NCBI RefSeq assembly: GCF_015706575.1
Contig: NW_024037064.1
Span: forward strand, 11,571,606 to 11,635,605
Source: Patiria miniata
Taxonomy: Eukaryota; Echinodermata; Asteroidea; Valvatida; Asterinidae
Direction of reading: 5' to 3'
DNA: 64,000 bases
The notes beneath the pieces were generated by a model. That model searched no databases. It was not told the origin of the DNA and saw nothing but the letters and a program-made list of their open reading frames with translations. Below, one piece after another: positions 24,194 to 36,176 of the stretch. Positions within the stretch are counted from its first letter, which is position 1; every line of letters begins with the position of its first letter. The translations under genes and the position numbers were made by a program.

Positions 24194-24421
24194 ACTCAGT
24201 GTGTTATCTCCCGAGGGCAAGTTACTGAAATTACATCTTATGAATAGTTTCATTGCGGCACCCGCTGCTACATCAGATTCGAACCAGCCATCGAACCAAT
24301 CCCGGGCAAGCTCGGTGATTGAGTGGTAAGACGTCTGCACTGGAAAACAGGAGGTCGTTGGTTCGAGTCCCATCCGAATGACTTTTCCCCCAAACTTTCA
24401 CTCGGAGGTAACACACTGAGT
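24194..24421. mobile_element. tRNA-like core between inverted repeats (unit A)
   Basis: Left arm 24194-24223 (ACTCAGTGTGTTATCTCC...) is the inverted match of 24393-24421 (...GGTAACACACTGAGT). Between the arms, 24308-24385 contains TGATTGAGTGGTAAGA and GGTTGGTTCGAGTCC, resembling the A and B boxes of a Pol III tRNA promoter. The T-arm pairing is imperfect, so it is not a functional tRNA gene. The frame on the minus strand beginning MGLEPTTSC is the translation of this tRNA-like part. The copy in unit B is at 35949-36176. Confidence 0.55.
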
Positions 24422-24829
24422 ATGCAGTGTTATACGTTGTGCGCTAAATACAAGCTTGTAATAGAAGAATTGCCTTGCCTTGTTTAAGTATTGTTTTAAA
24501 TTCAAGTTAGTTGCTTTACTACACACTACTGACGCAGGCCGTTCTGCCTAGAAAAATAAAATTAAAAGTTACGAAAACTATTGTCGACTGACACGATATT
24601 GGCACCGAGTTGGAGTTGTTTTCAAATTACACCGTTCTTTCCCCCCACCCCAAAAATACTGATAATGCCAATTTTCCCTCCCCAACCAAAAAGAAAAGCA
24701 AATTTGTAAGTTGTATTTTTGTTAGTTAGCCAAAGGCTAATTTCTTATGTCAATGGATATAGCGAGGCATTATGGGGCCCAACTGGGAAAAACTGCAATG
24801 GGAAGTTTGCGATATGTGCCCCCCATTAT

Positions 24830-24892
24830 ATTCTTTTGCCCCCCCCTGTGCCCCCCCCCTGTGCGCCCCCCCCCCCCCCATTAAAAAAAAAG
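24830..24892. repeat. Low-complexity C-rich tract (unit A)
   Basis: Runs of 7 to 15 C separated by TGTG, followed by a run of A. Unit B has a length-variant at about 36588-36634. G-quadruplex potential on the minus strand. Confidence 0.7.
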
Positions 24893-25769
24893 CTACGCCA
24901 TTGCTTACCGTGCGCTTATAGTGCCGCAGTAGTGCGCCCCAGACACATTATAAATGCTCACTCTATTACATCCCCTGTTTCATAACCACTTTTACATAAT
25001 TATTTTGGGGGCATTTGGGATCAAAGCAGGAAACCGGGTTAGCTTAATCAGTCATGGGGTGGGGAGCCGGATCTGGCGAGATGCGCCTCGCTTTGCTGAG
25101 ATGGATCACTTATGCCGTTAATTTGATGGACCCATCCTTATTTTAGGCCTACATGCAAACAATACAAACTTTACGAATCCAACCAGCTAGCGGGTTTGCG
25201 CGGCATCCCGCCAGTTAGAGTCAATGGTAGCCACCCAGGCGTACACAATATAAGAAATTTACCATCGCCATTATAAATAGGATTGGATCCTCAATACGAA
25301 GACCCGCGGCATCATTATTATAATGAGATTATGGTTGCCTAGGAACAAGAATCATAACAAATATTGTTTTTTTTTTCTCTCAATAGATATTTTATCCTTT
25401 AAACTTGAATTTTGCGGTCATTCAGTGTACTATAACTGGCCTGGTCATTCGCTTCCAGTGAATAGCCTTTCTGAATTAGAATTGTGTGCGCTTTAGGACC
25501 AGCTTTACTAGGATTTCCTTGCCCTGTGTTAGCATTGCTTTAAATTCACTTTCGTCGTTTTTCTCCCCACCTCTGACGCAGAGCGATCTGCCTAAAATAA
25601 TAACTAAATGTAGTAAGCGAATTACTGTCGGCTTACAACATATTGGCACCGACTGCTTTATTGTCACGGTTTTGGAGTTTGTTGAAGACTTAAAGTGTAG
25701 TACTTAAAAATACAACTGTCGTCTCCAAAGCTCACATTAAAATGTACGTATTTCTTTATAACCGGTTAA

Positions 25770-26341
25770 AGGGAATATACATCATTTGCTTTTGCTGTAA
25801 TTTTCAGAAACGGATGGAATTGGAGGAGGGGGGGGGGTTGGAAATATATAGCAAATATAGTTACACTGACTTTTTTTAGGTTTTGGGTTCGAAAATGCTA
25901 TAAAAACAAAGGAAAAAACGATCATTTTCCTGTAGTCTGGTTCCCTGACTCCATATAAAAAGAAACAGAGCAGTTTACATACATTGGGGAATGACTCCAT
26001 ATAAGAAGAAACAGAGCAGTTTACATACATTGGGGAATTGTAAGGTCAGGGAACCAGTCTAGCTGGCTCGTACCCGTTCATAGGTTTGTAATCGATTGCA
26101 AACAAGTGCAATGGTCAATTGGGGCCAGTATTTGAAAAAAAGCCAGTTGTTTCCAACGCTGGTCGGCCGATCAGCGTTGGAAATTGATACAAAAATACCA
26201 CTTTTCTTGAAAATGACAGTATACCAGGTGCCATGATTTTACAGGATGGTTTACACTGTCGTTCACTAACAGTCCAGCAAGGTATTTCAAAATGATTTGG
26301 TAGTTTTATTTTTTGATGTTTGCAAATGTTGTATTTTCCCT
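25770..26341. mobile_element. TTAA-flanked MITE, absent from unit B (572 bp)
   Basis: Begins AGGGAATATACA and ends TGTATTTTCCCT, 11 of 12 bases matching as inverted termini, and is flanked by TTAA at 25766-25769 and 26342-26345. The corresponding place in unit B (37386-37389) has a single TTAA with the flanks joined exactly, an ideal empty site. This is the pattern expected of a piggyBac-type non-autonomous element. Inside are a 12-bp-arm perfect hairpin (26150-26183), a tandem copy of about 50 bp around 25945-26037 and an inverted TGGTTCCCTGAC pair. No transposase. Confidence 0.85.
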
Positions 26342-27260
26342 TTAAGTACAAATTTATTCCCACAGTAATAAACATGTTTTTGAGGTGTGGTCCCATTCAT
26401 TTGATCATTGTTACTTGTTGTTGCTTGAAAATGTCAGCATCATGGTTCATAACATAGCCACTCATGCAAACATACAAGTAAATGTCCATCTCAATATGAC
26501 AAAAGGCTAATTGGCTGCACAGTACAACTACGGCGACATCATCATCAATTGATGGCTGATTATTATAATGACTTGTTGGTTGCCTTCGCCAGCCAATTCA
26601 TGATGTACATATGCATACCATCAACTGTATGTTTCTCTAAATAAAGAGATCGTCCCTTGCACTCCAATTTTGCGATGGGCCGGTCCTTTACTTCCAATGA
26701 TACTTCTGAATCAGTTGAATAGAGTTTTGTGTGCAAAAGACCAGCTTTTAATACTAGGAGTACCTTGCCTTGTTTTAACATTTCTTTCAATGCACATTAG
26801 TGGCTATAGTCCCCGACTTTGACGCCGGCCGTTCTGCCTAGAATAATAACTAAATGTTAGATCTAAGAAAACTATTTTCGACTTACAAGATATAAGTACT
26901 TGTTAAAAATATATTTCATTTGATAGTAATAATTACAAAAAAAATGGCTTCATCCACTCTGATCACTCTACTCCTTTGTTGCCCAACAATATCTTGAAAT
27001 GTGTGTATACCATTGCAATTGCAACGGTAGGCACTCATGGATACGTATATTGGGATGAGTAATTTACTATCGTAATTTAACAATAGGCTTGGTTCCTCGG
27101 TACGACGGCCGGCGCCAACATCATCAATTGATGACTAATTTTTATAATGACTTGATGTTTGCCTGCGCCAACCTATGATTTATACATGCACATTTTATTT
27201 GTCACTTAATGGAGACTTTTTTTATCCAACACCTCCAATTTGCTGCAATTCGGGGTTCTA

Positions 27261-28428
27261 TACCGGGCCCAGTCCTTCAACCTCAAATGCTTATAAATTT
27301 AGGAAACGGCAACAAGCACTTTTTTTCAAATGGAATTGGGAATCATTTTGGTAACAAGGCCTACTTCTGAATGCGATTATCTATGGAGAAAAAAAAAACA
27401 CCTCAACATCGAACCGTGTGCGAAAACCGATAAATCAAGCGTTATGTGTTCTTCCATCCGGAGAACCGTATTTTTTAGGTTATTTTAGTAATTGAGGTTA
27501 CTGTATCACAGGCGTAAGCTTATCTCATTGCCAAGACAAATTGTAACGTAGATTCAAGGAACGCGATCGAAAATTGCCTCATCATTAATAACGTCACTAA
27601 ATTACACTTGCAGCAGCATGCATGCAGTTTATTGGTGACAAAAAAGGGATGGTCTTATTCTACAGACGCTCAGAATCGGTACTAGGTCGCCTCACGCCGG
27701 CGCCCTGCGCTTATAGACCTTTCTACGCTTGGTTGGCAAACTGCATTTTTGCCAACCACGGGTTGCAAAACTATGGAAGGCCCAACACTGCAAAAATAAA
27801 GAAGAGTTATTACAGATAACCAAAATATTATTTGATTGTTGGAAATACAACATTGTCAACAAAGCTACAACATAATTCCTAAACATGCCTTTTTACTTTG
27901 TATTGAGGGCGTTTGGGGGATTTTTTTGGGAAAAACATGTTGCCAACCACGGCTTCAATATATGCGCTTGCGGCAGCCCATATAAAATGGCACCAATGTT
28001 TACAAACAAAAGAAAGGTCTATAGTGCCGCAGTAGTGCGCCCTCAGACGAATATTATGAACGCTCGTAGTGCCGCAGTAGTGCGCCCTCAGACGAATATT
28101 ATGAACGCTCACACTACTACATCTCCTGTTTCATAACCACTTGAACATATTTTTGGAGGGCATTTGGGGTCAAAGCAGGAAACCGGGTTAGCTTAATCAG
28201 CCATGGGGTGGCAAGCTGGATCTGCCGACTTGTGTCCCGTTTTGCTGGGACGGATCACTATATGCCGTCAATTTGATGGACCCATCTGTATTTTGTTATT
28301 AATTCGGATGTAAATACATGTACATGTAGATTTATCATTAGCAGCTCAAGGTTTCCACTTCAACGAATGATGGATAAGTTCATGCACTTAATCAGTAATA
28401 AAAAAAATACAACATGCGGATAAGTGTT
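27261..28428. other. Segment of unit A with no counterpart in unit B
   Basis: Homology between units A and B breaks at about 27260 and resumes at 28429. This stretch instead contains a second copy of the sequence found at 24913-25145 (28015-28290), preceded by a doubled 45-bp piece. No gene is supported. Confidence 0.65.
28022..28111. repeat. Tandem pair, 2 x 45 bp
   Basis: TAGTGCCGCAGTAGTGCGCC and the following bases are repeated at 28022 and 28067 with no spacer. A single related copy is at 24921. Confidence 0.85.
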
Positions 28429-29169
28429 TTATCAACATATTGATGTAGAATAGGTTTGGTGTTGTATTTGTGGTGTACGTGAACTGCTTCATGCTCATTA
28501 GTCAGTGAATTAACCATGTTATGTACTGTTTAAGTACCGCCTTTCCAAAACCGTTTTTGTACAGCCCAGAAATGCTTATAAGTCGATCACCGTGAATTTT
28601 TGGCGACTTTTCAACTTCGATGCGGGGTCAATATGATATGAATGAATTTTGCAAAATTTCCACCGATTGAATGGAAATTGAATAAAAAGTTCGAGAATCA
28701 AATTGTTATTGTTTATACATTGATAAGTCAGAACAAGAGTACCATCCTGGCTCGATCAAAATTTAACTTCCCATCCGATCGTTTCTGCATGAAACGAACA
28801 TGCATACCGAAGGCGAAATGGCTATTTGCTGTATACTAACTCAGTATTAAATCAGGCATTGTACATTAAAAAAAAAAGAATCTGCAGTGTTGGCTTATGT
28901 TTGTTGTATTAATGTATTTAGCATATATAGTTGTCCATGGATAATACTAAGATTGTTTACTCCGATAATGTTAATGTAATCAAAAAACGCTACATATATC
29001 AGCTTCATCGGTAGAGTCGTGACTGAATGCATTGAACCGAAAGTGCACGTATCGAACTTTATAGGCATGACGTCACTGTATCGAGGGAAAAGGAATTACA
29101 CTCCTAAACACGACTCAGATTGACTACAAGTTTAAGTCTGATTTGACTGCATTTTTTTTAGTGAAAGCT

Positions 29170-29540
29170 CAGAATATATGCAGCCTCAACCCTACAAAAT
29201 CTTCCAATTGCCTCCATGCATGTACACATTTGATGTAGCCTCAATCCTCCTAAATCACCCGCTGTTTCCTGTGTTTATTTATTGGTCGGGCCACTACTGC
29301 ATCAATTCTTCAAAATCCTCCAAAAGGCACCGTTGATATATTGAGGCAGTGTCGTCGATATTCAGAAGTAGTTTGGATGATTTCTAGAATAATATAAGTA
29401 CAAACAACACAAGGTACAGCCCAAGTCCATGCCACAATGCATGCTCCAAAATCAGCCTACACATTTTGTCATACAGCCTGGAACCTTCGAAATCCTACTA
29501 TGCAAAGACAATTGTGGAGGATTTGGGAAGCTTAGAGTTA
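29170..29540 (-). repeat. Clustered degenerate motif GATTTnGnAGGnTnnAGGCTG
   Basis: Read on the minus strand, about five diverged copies of a 21-23 base motif occur here (near 29190, 29245, 29310, 29455 and 29485). They are kept in unit B at about 42445-42790. No coding frame explains them. They could be remnants of a minisatellite or clustered binding sites. Confidence 0.35.
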
Positions 29541-30685
29541 ATGCTTAAAGATCTTCACACCGAGAGATTCACGTCAACCAAACAATAGATTACGATTTTT
29601 TGCTACTACGACTTGTTTTTACATTGACAAGTGCAGTGAACAACCGTACCAACATGTACAATTTGTTTCAAAATATTGATGTTGAGGTCGCGTGACATAC
29701 GCGACCCTTCAGTCAACGGTTCACTGTTGTAATGCATATTTATATCTCTTGAAATACAAATGGTTAAGACAAGTGTTGCCTGTCGGCATGACGTCACATG
29801 ACACATGGTATGTTCATGTAGAGTGAACATCGTAAACGTGAAAAGAATTAATGATCCTCCGGGCTAACCAACACTTCAAAGTACACCTGAATGTCATTTC
29901 AAATATAATGAACCCTTGTTGGTGACGTGTATCGTGCGTTGAGATTCCTATTTCAATCGGGCTGAGTACCAGTGATAACACAATCATCATCATTCTTGGG
30001 TGGGGAAGAACAGGTGGGTAGATGCCATTCTTGATTTTGAATTTACAGATAGGTCACTAAGACGTGTGGCCAGTTATAAGTCTAGACACTTTTACTTGTT
30101 AATTTTTGAATGCAGTGTAGAGCTAATATTTTGCTCTCAATTGTGATAGCAAATCAGTTTGACACCTACAATGATTGGGAATCGTTAAACATCACTTTTG
30201 ATTCCATTATCTAAAATCAGATTAAAAGTCTGACTTTTCAAATTGTAAAATGTCTAAAACAACAACAATAAAATACAACATTGTAACTATTTAAACTACT
30301 CTGTGGAGTTTCCGTGATCCTTAGCTTGTACGGGAATACAAAAGATGCACAGTTTATTACATTAATTTTGTTCGGTCAATATATTTTGCACCGCATTCGT
30401 GGCCAAATGCATTGTAATCAGCTCACATTACGTGCCTAGTGTAAATCCAACTCCGAACAAACAAACTGGAAAGAATTCCATACTGGACATGACAGAAAAA
30501 GTTAATTACCTAAGAAATGTTGCGCTCTTTAAATGGTGTTTCTTTATCAGATTTACAACTTTTGGTACTCTTCAGGTCATTTGAGGGAATATAAGTGGTG
30601 GCCCAGTATGGAATTATTTCCAACAAATTAATTACACACAAAAGCCAATCATCGAACCTGAGAAATTAATGAAACAAAAGCTTAC

Positions 30686-30781
30686 CTCAATAGGGGCCAT
30701 GCTCCCTTCCTCGGTCACTCCCACGAGCTGTTGCTCTGGTGGAACTGGATATGTAGAGATGTACATGAGTAATATATCCAT
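30686..30781 (-). CDS. Candidate first coding exon, unit A copy
   Basis: On the minus strand a TTTCCTCAG acceptor (exon starts at 30785) is followed by CCAAGATGG, a good start context, then 32 codons beginning MDILLMYISTYPVPPEQQ and ending SMAPIE at a GTAAGC donor. The splice signals, frame and length are all kept in the unit B copy with one amino-acid change (Ser to Phe at residue 9). The encoded peptide has a hydrophobic start followed by an acidic part and matches no family I recognise. No following exon could be identified at lower coordinates, so the gene is incomplete. It could also be a chance open frame. Confidence 0.35.
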
Positions 30782-33700
30782 CTTGGCTGAGGAAATCCCA
30801 GAAGAAACTCAATTCAAAGCACTGTGGTAAAGGGAAATGCCGGGCGAAATGTCAATGGTCATTCCTTGCCGAGCCCTAGTCCATTTGTAACGGTTGAATG
30901 CAAACAGCACAATTTAAAGAATTCTATTGGAACGTAACAATGGATAAGCCTTGCACCGTACAGTTGCTGGCAGTCTAGTTAATCTTGTTACTAAAAGGAA
31001 TCCAACTACAAGAACAAGTTTTTACAATGGACACTATTACACCGGCTGCTAAAGATAAAACATTTAAGGTTATGTGTCAGTCCCTGTATTGTATTAAAAC
31101 TAGAAGTTCAAAGATGTACGACCCAAGACCTCAAAAAAAAAGGGGGGGGGGAGGCGGATTCCGCCCCCGGCCCCTTTAGGGGTAAAATGTCAGGGGAGAG
31201 TTCTACAATTGAAACATATTAGTGAGAAAAGTCGTGTGACATCCCCCAATCTATTTTTTTTTATCACACACTACTTAGCTTTAAGAGATTGTTTTCCTTT
31301 CTACTTTTATTGAGAGTAGTTTGGCGGGTTTTTTTTTTGGGGGGGGGGGGTTGTGTTTTAATGTCATTTAATTTTGTGCGTTCATTTTAATTATACTTTT
31401 TGTTAAGGTTTCATGTTAAAATTTGTGGAAGAATTTGATGTATCTTTGTTTTTAATCCAACCATTTCGTTTGATGTTTAATTGCAAATAAATACATTAAT
31501 TATAATGAAATATAGAGACATCTGTGGTGTGATATTTATGTATACATTAATGAACTAGAAGTTATTAGGAAAAATTCATTGTGATGTCAACACATGACAG
31601 CCATAATTTTAACTTTAATTTATGCAAATTAATATATGGCATTTATGCAAATTATGACACTGCATTTGGCAAATTTGGGAACGTAGGGATATTGAAATTT
31701 ACCTAGGACTAGAATAATGATGAAATCAATGTAAAAGGACTAAAATTATTGTTTGAAGTTCCTCAAGAAGCTATCTAGTATGAGAAATATGACCCAATCA
31801 ATGTAAAAGTCCTAAAATATGCAGCCATTTTGGATTATGCAAATTAGGCATATTTCCACAACTTGGATTTTTTGGACTTTTAGTATGTCATTTAAGGGAC
31901 CTTATAGAAACGCACTGTGGTGAAAAAAAATCTGTTGCAATTCGTTTGAGGTCAAACCTTATTTTGCCTGGACTATGTGTCACTTCGTGAAAACATAAAC
32001 CGTTCTAAGAAATTGTTACATTTGCGTGTCTGACGTCACAGAAGCGCGCGCGAAAAAAATTACTTAATTTCAGTAAGAAGCCTTGCAACAATAATATTTA
32101 CAGACAATGTCACACATTATGATACAATTCCTTTTCCAGAATTAAATGGAGCAAAAAATTGAGATAAATATATAGGGTTCCCGACTTTTCAGTACAGTAG
32201 AAACGTTATAAGAGCAACGGTATATTATAAACCAAACGATGAAATAAAATGTCCTTATAATCTCAAAGAAAAAAAAACTTTTGCCAAAAAAGTCATATGA
32301 AAGTGACCAGGATTTGCCTCAGATTGCACCACAGAACATCCAGGATCCAAAAAATGTTCGGGGCCCTTCAGCTACGTCGTAAGGGCTTTGCGCTTCGCGT
32401 TCACATTAATGTTGTCCGTCCTTTATAAAATGTAAAACACCTTTGTATTAAGGTACGGATTAAATATCACGTGCAAAATTGTAATATTTGTATAATTGTG
32501 ATGGCTTGGAAACTTTCGCTTTTTTGAAGTATCACAGATGGTCATTATTTGTCAATTTAAATGTACTGGCACTCCTTTTGGAGATATAATTTCACCATGA
32601 TATACTGAATGGTTCACAATGGAATGCATTCTTAATCACTTATGAAATAGCTCTTGTTGTGCATTGAAGCGTATGCATCATATTTCTAAATGGTGATAAG
32701 CTTCAGGAAAGGTTTTAAGATTGATTATCCATTTCTCAATGGAATTCATTTTTGGTCATACATTTCCGAAATTTTTGTATAACATTGTAGTGAGTGCTAG
32801 CCACTCATGTTTACACACTACGAGTAGTTAGTTTACCATTCGTCATATACAAAAAGGCTTGGCTCCCAAGTACAAATACAGGCGGCATTATTATTATAAT
32901 GACTTGGCGGTTGCCAAGCCAACCCTATTTGTAACATGTACATGTATACAGTCAATGCTTTTTTTCTCTTAATTAATAGAGAATTTGGCCCTTGAGCTTG
33001 AAATGTTTGGGCATACAGTGTACTATGACTAGCCTGGTTCTTCACTTTCAATTTAATAGCAATTTTTGAATCAGTGGAATTGAATTTTCTGCGATAAAGG
33101 CCAGCTTTATTAGGATTGCCTTGCCCTGTTTTCACATTTCTTTAAATTCATTTTCATTGTTTTGCTCCCCACTTCAGAGGTAGAATGCTCCAACTAGAAT
33201 AATAACTAAATGTAGAACTGGTACCGATTGCTATGTTTTCACAGTTTTGGAGTCATTTCAATTTAACCTTTGTAGACGATACAAATATTATCTAACCTGA
33301 AAAACGCAATCGTTGCGGTCGCGAGGTACCATGAGGGAAACCATGTCAAGTTTTCAAACAACGCTGGGCATGTCCATCATAGAGAAATGGCCAGGCCAGC
33401 TGCTTTTAGTAATTTAACTGTAACAAAATGGCGAAATTGTGTCAGCTGCAAGCTCACAGACCCAGCTTTTTTTACGGGGGCACAAAAGCCGCACTTGTAC
33501 GGCCCCGCTGATTTGAGGAAAGCGGGTACACGTATCTTGACTTTTTTTAAAGGATTTTTCCAGTGTCACAATAAAATGTGAACTCCTAAAAATCCAGTGC
33601 CTCTTATCGTTTCATTGGTTGAACGTTCACAATCCTCACGTAGGCATGCGCAACACTACCATGGAGTCAGAATTTAAAAGCTCTAAATTCAAAACGCAAC

Positions 33701-34717
33701 GCGCCAGGTGCTTTCTGCGCGACATCGCGCAGAACATGATACGCGCGCGTCTATCTTCATAAAAGGGTTGTTTACATCTTACTCGCCAGCTGAACACTCC
33801 ATTATTTTGCAAGAGGGATTTTTCAAAAGAATAAAGTGAATTTATTGAACAAAATCGGGATGTTTTGAACGAATTATATGATTTTGTCTTACCGGCTCGG
33901 GTAATTATCAGCACCCAGACTCTAAGTGGTCTTAAACAGAGTGATAAAAACCTCGGAAGCACACATTTATTCCCTTATTATATTTTTTGTTAAGGTTTCA
34001 TGTTAAAATTTGTGTAAGATTTTGAAGTATCTTTGTTTTAAATCCAACCACTTCTTTTGATGTTTAATTGCAAATAAATACATTAATAATAATGAAATCG
34101 AATAAATACAAAAAAAAAATTCAAGCTTGAAGCAGTCCAAAAATAAATCCAAGATTTTTAAACAAATGAAAAACAAAACTAACACGGGATATTGCCGTTT
34201 TCATTGTTCGGTTTCAAACATTTTTTTCATACATCCTAACGTGTTTTATACGTCGTGCAGGAATGAAACAAAGAGCACTGAAAGCAGAATCGCGCCACCA
34301 GATCTCTGATATTTTTTTGCTGATGTATCATAACGTATACCGCAAATCTCGTATTTGGACATTCGGCAAGGAACCTCTGCCACGTTTGGTACCGTTTCGG
34401 TGGTTGAGATGACTTCATACCATTTAAAAGTCTTATATTTTTCTTTGTTCTAGTGGCCGATTCGAACAATAAAAAAGGCAAAATTCATGCTAAAACCCCT
34501 CACACTTTCAAAACGTATTTAATATAAAAAAACAGTCAATCATAAAATGTAATAACAATCACAAAATTTGAACAGGGAGTGCATTAATGCAAATGACAAG
34601 AACAAATTATATAAGCCCCACTTGGTTGTGACGTGTGTCGTGTGTTGAATATCTCATTTCTATCGGACAAGCGTTGATACGTCCAGGAATTAAAAATTAA
34701 CCTGGTCCACCAGCTGG

Positions 34718-34831
34718 TGCCATCAACAGACGGTGACCATGACGACCACCGAATGTGCCATCAACAGACGGTGACCATGACAACTACCGAATGTGCCATC
34801 AACAGACGGTGACCATGACAACTACCAAATG
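34718..34831. repeat. Minisatellite, 3 x 38 bp (unit B)
   Basis: Counterpart of the array at 22963 in unit A, with the same copy number and the same order of unit variants, so it predates the duplication. Confidence 0.9.
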
Positions 34832-35948
34832 TGCCCATAGGGGCGAATATCGGTTGTGTTTGTTCTATCTGCTTCGCATGCTGGTTCGTGTGCTCATGTT
34901 TTCACACAACTATACTTAATTAGCGCGTGAACCAAAACCACAATACAGTCTATGGTAGCCACTTATGTGAACACATTATGGGCAATCTATCGTCGAAATA
35001 AATGAATAGGCTTGGTCCCCCTGTACAAATACACTCTGTGTCATTATTATAATGACTTGATGGTTACCAAGTCAACCGTTTGTAAACAGATACATACAAA
35101 AATGTCTTAAAAGAGATTTTGGCACTTATACTTGAATTTTGCAGCCATTAGTGTACAACAACTGGCCTGGTTATTCGCTTAAAGTGAATAACCATTCTAA
35201 ATCAGTTAAAGAATTGTGTGTGCTTTAGAACCAGCATTGCTAGGTTTTCCTTGCTTTGTTTTAGCATTGCTTTATATTCGCTTTCGTTGTTTGCTCCCCA
35301 CCTCTGACGCAGAGCGATCTGCCTAGAATAATTTCTAAATGTAGAAAGCAAATTACTGTCGACTTAAAAGATATTGGCACCGACTGCTTTGTTGTCACGG
35401 TTTTGGAGTTTGTTTTAGACTTAAAGCGTAGTTGTTAAAAATTAAAAGAAAAAACGGTTGTCTCCAATGCTTATGTTAAATGTTATTCTTTACTAATAAA
35501 AATATGTATTTGGCCTGATCCCATTTGGTGATTGTTACTCATTGTTGCTCAACAATTTCTGGACATTTTTATTTTTGCCTAACAAAGCCACTCTTGCAAA
35601 CATACAGAAAAATTTCCATCGCAATATAACAACAGACTAATTGGATCCTAAGTATGACGCCAAGCGGCAAAATCATCAATTATTGATGGCTGATTATTAT
35701 AATGACTTGTTGGTTGCCTACGCCAGCCGATTCATGATATACACGCATACAATCAATTTGATGTTTCTCTTATTAAAGTTTTCAGCCCTTGCTCTTAAAT
35801 TGTGTGATGGATCGGTCCTTCAATTCCGATAAATGGTAGTAATTCTGAATCAATACATAACATGGAATGTTTTTTTTCTTTTTTTTTGCGTCGTGGTGAT
35901 GTAATTCAATATTAGGTTTTACCCTTCTTCGACATATAAACACTATTA

Positions 35949-36176
35949 ACTCAGTGTGTTATCTCCCGAGGGCAAGTTACTGAAATTTCATCTTATGAAT
36001 AGTTTCATTGCGGCACCCGCTGCTACATCAGATTCGAACCAGCCATCGAACCAATCCCGGGCAAGCTCGGTGATTGAGTGGTAAGACGTCTGCACTGGAA
36101 AACAGGAGGTCGTTGGTTCGAGTCCCATCCGAATGACTTTTCCCCCAAACTTTCACTCGGAGGTAACACACTGAGT
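35949..36176. mobile_element. tRNA-like core between inverted repeats (unit B)
   Basis: Duplicate of the element at 24194-24421, nearly unchanged: arms beginning ACTCAGTGTGTTA and ending TAACACACTGAGT surround the tRNA-like boxes. Confidence 0.55.

Larger units (their letters stand above)
21085..27260. repeat. Series of diverged 0.4-0.6 kb repeats
   Basis: A recurring block starts near GGCTTGGTNCC, passes through ATTATTATAATGACTTG and GGTTGCC, then CAGTGTACTATGACTGGCC or similar, GGATTGCCTTGCCTTGTTT, GCTCCCCACCTCTGACGC, TAGAATAATAACTAAATG and ends at CACGGTTTTGGAGT. Copies begin near 21095, 23255, 23890, 25265, 26495 and 27080, plus one at 18290 outside unit A and the matching set in unit B (about 32845, 35010, 35645, 36900, 37550, 38120). 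Spacing is irregular because other elements interrupt. No coding potential is conserved among them. Confidence 0.7.
19386..31037. repeat. Segmental duplication, unit A (11.65 kb)
   Basis: Direct repeat of 31142-44374. Positions correspond at an offset of about 11,753 for the first 5 kb, with only rare substitutions. The unit begins in a poly-G run within a MITE and ends at GGACACTAT. Relative to B, it has an extra 572-bp element (25770-26341) and about 137 bp at 24922-25058. It carries unrelated DNA at about 27260-28428 and lacks the tandem-repeat element seen in B at about 41305-42335. Essentially gene-free apart from a candidate exon near its end. Confidence 0.9.

Noticed and set aside
24308..24385. 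Functional tRNA gene
   Set aside because: A and B box-like words exist, but the T stem has a mismatch and no acceptor stem can be paired; better explained as a tRNA-derived repeat.
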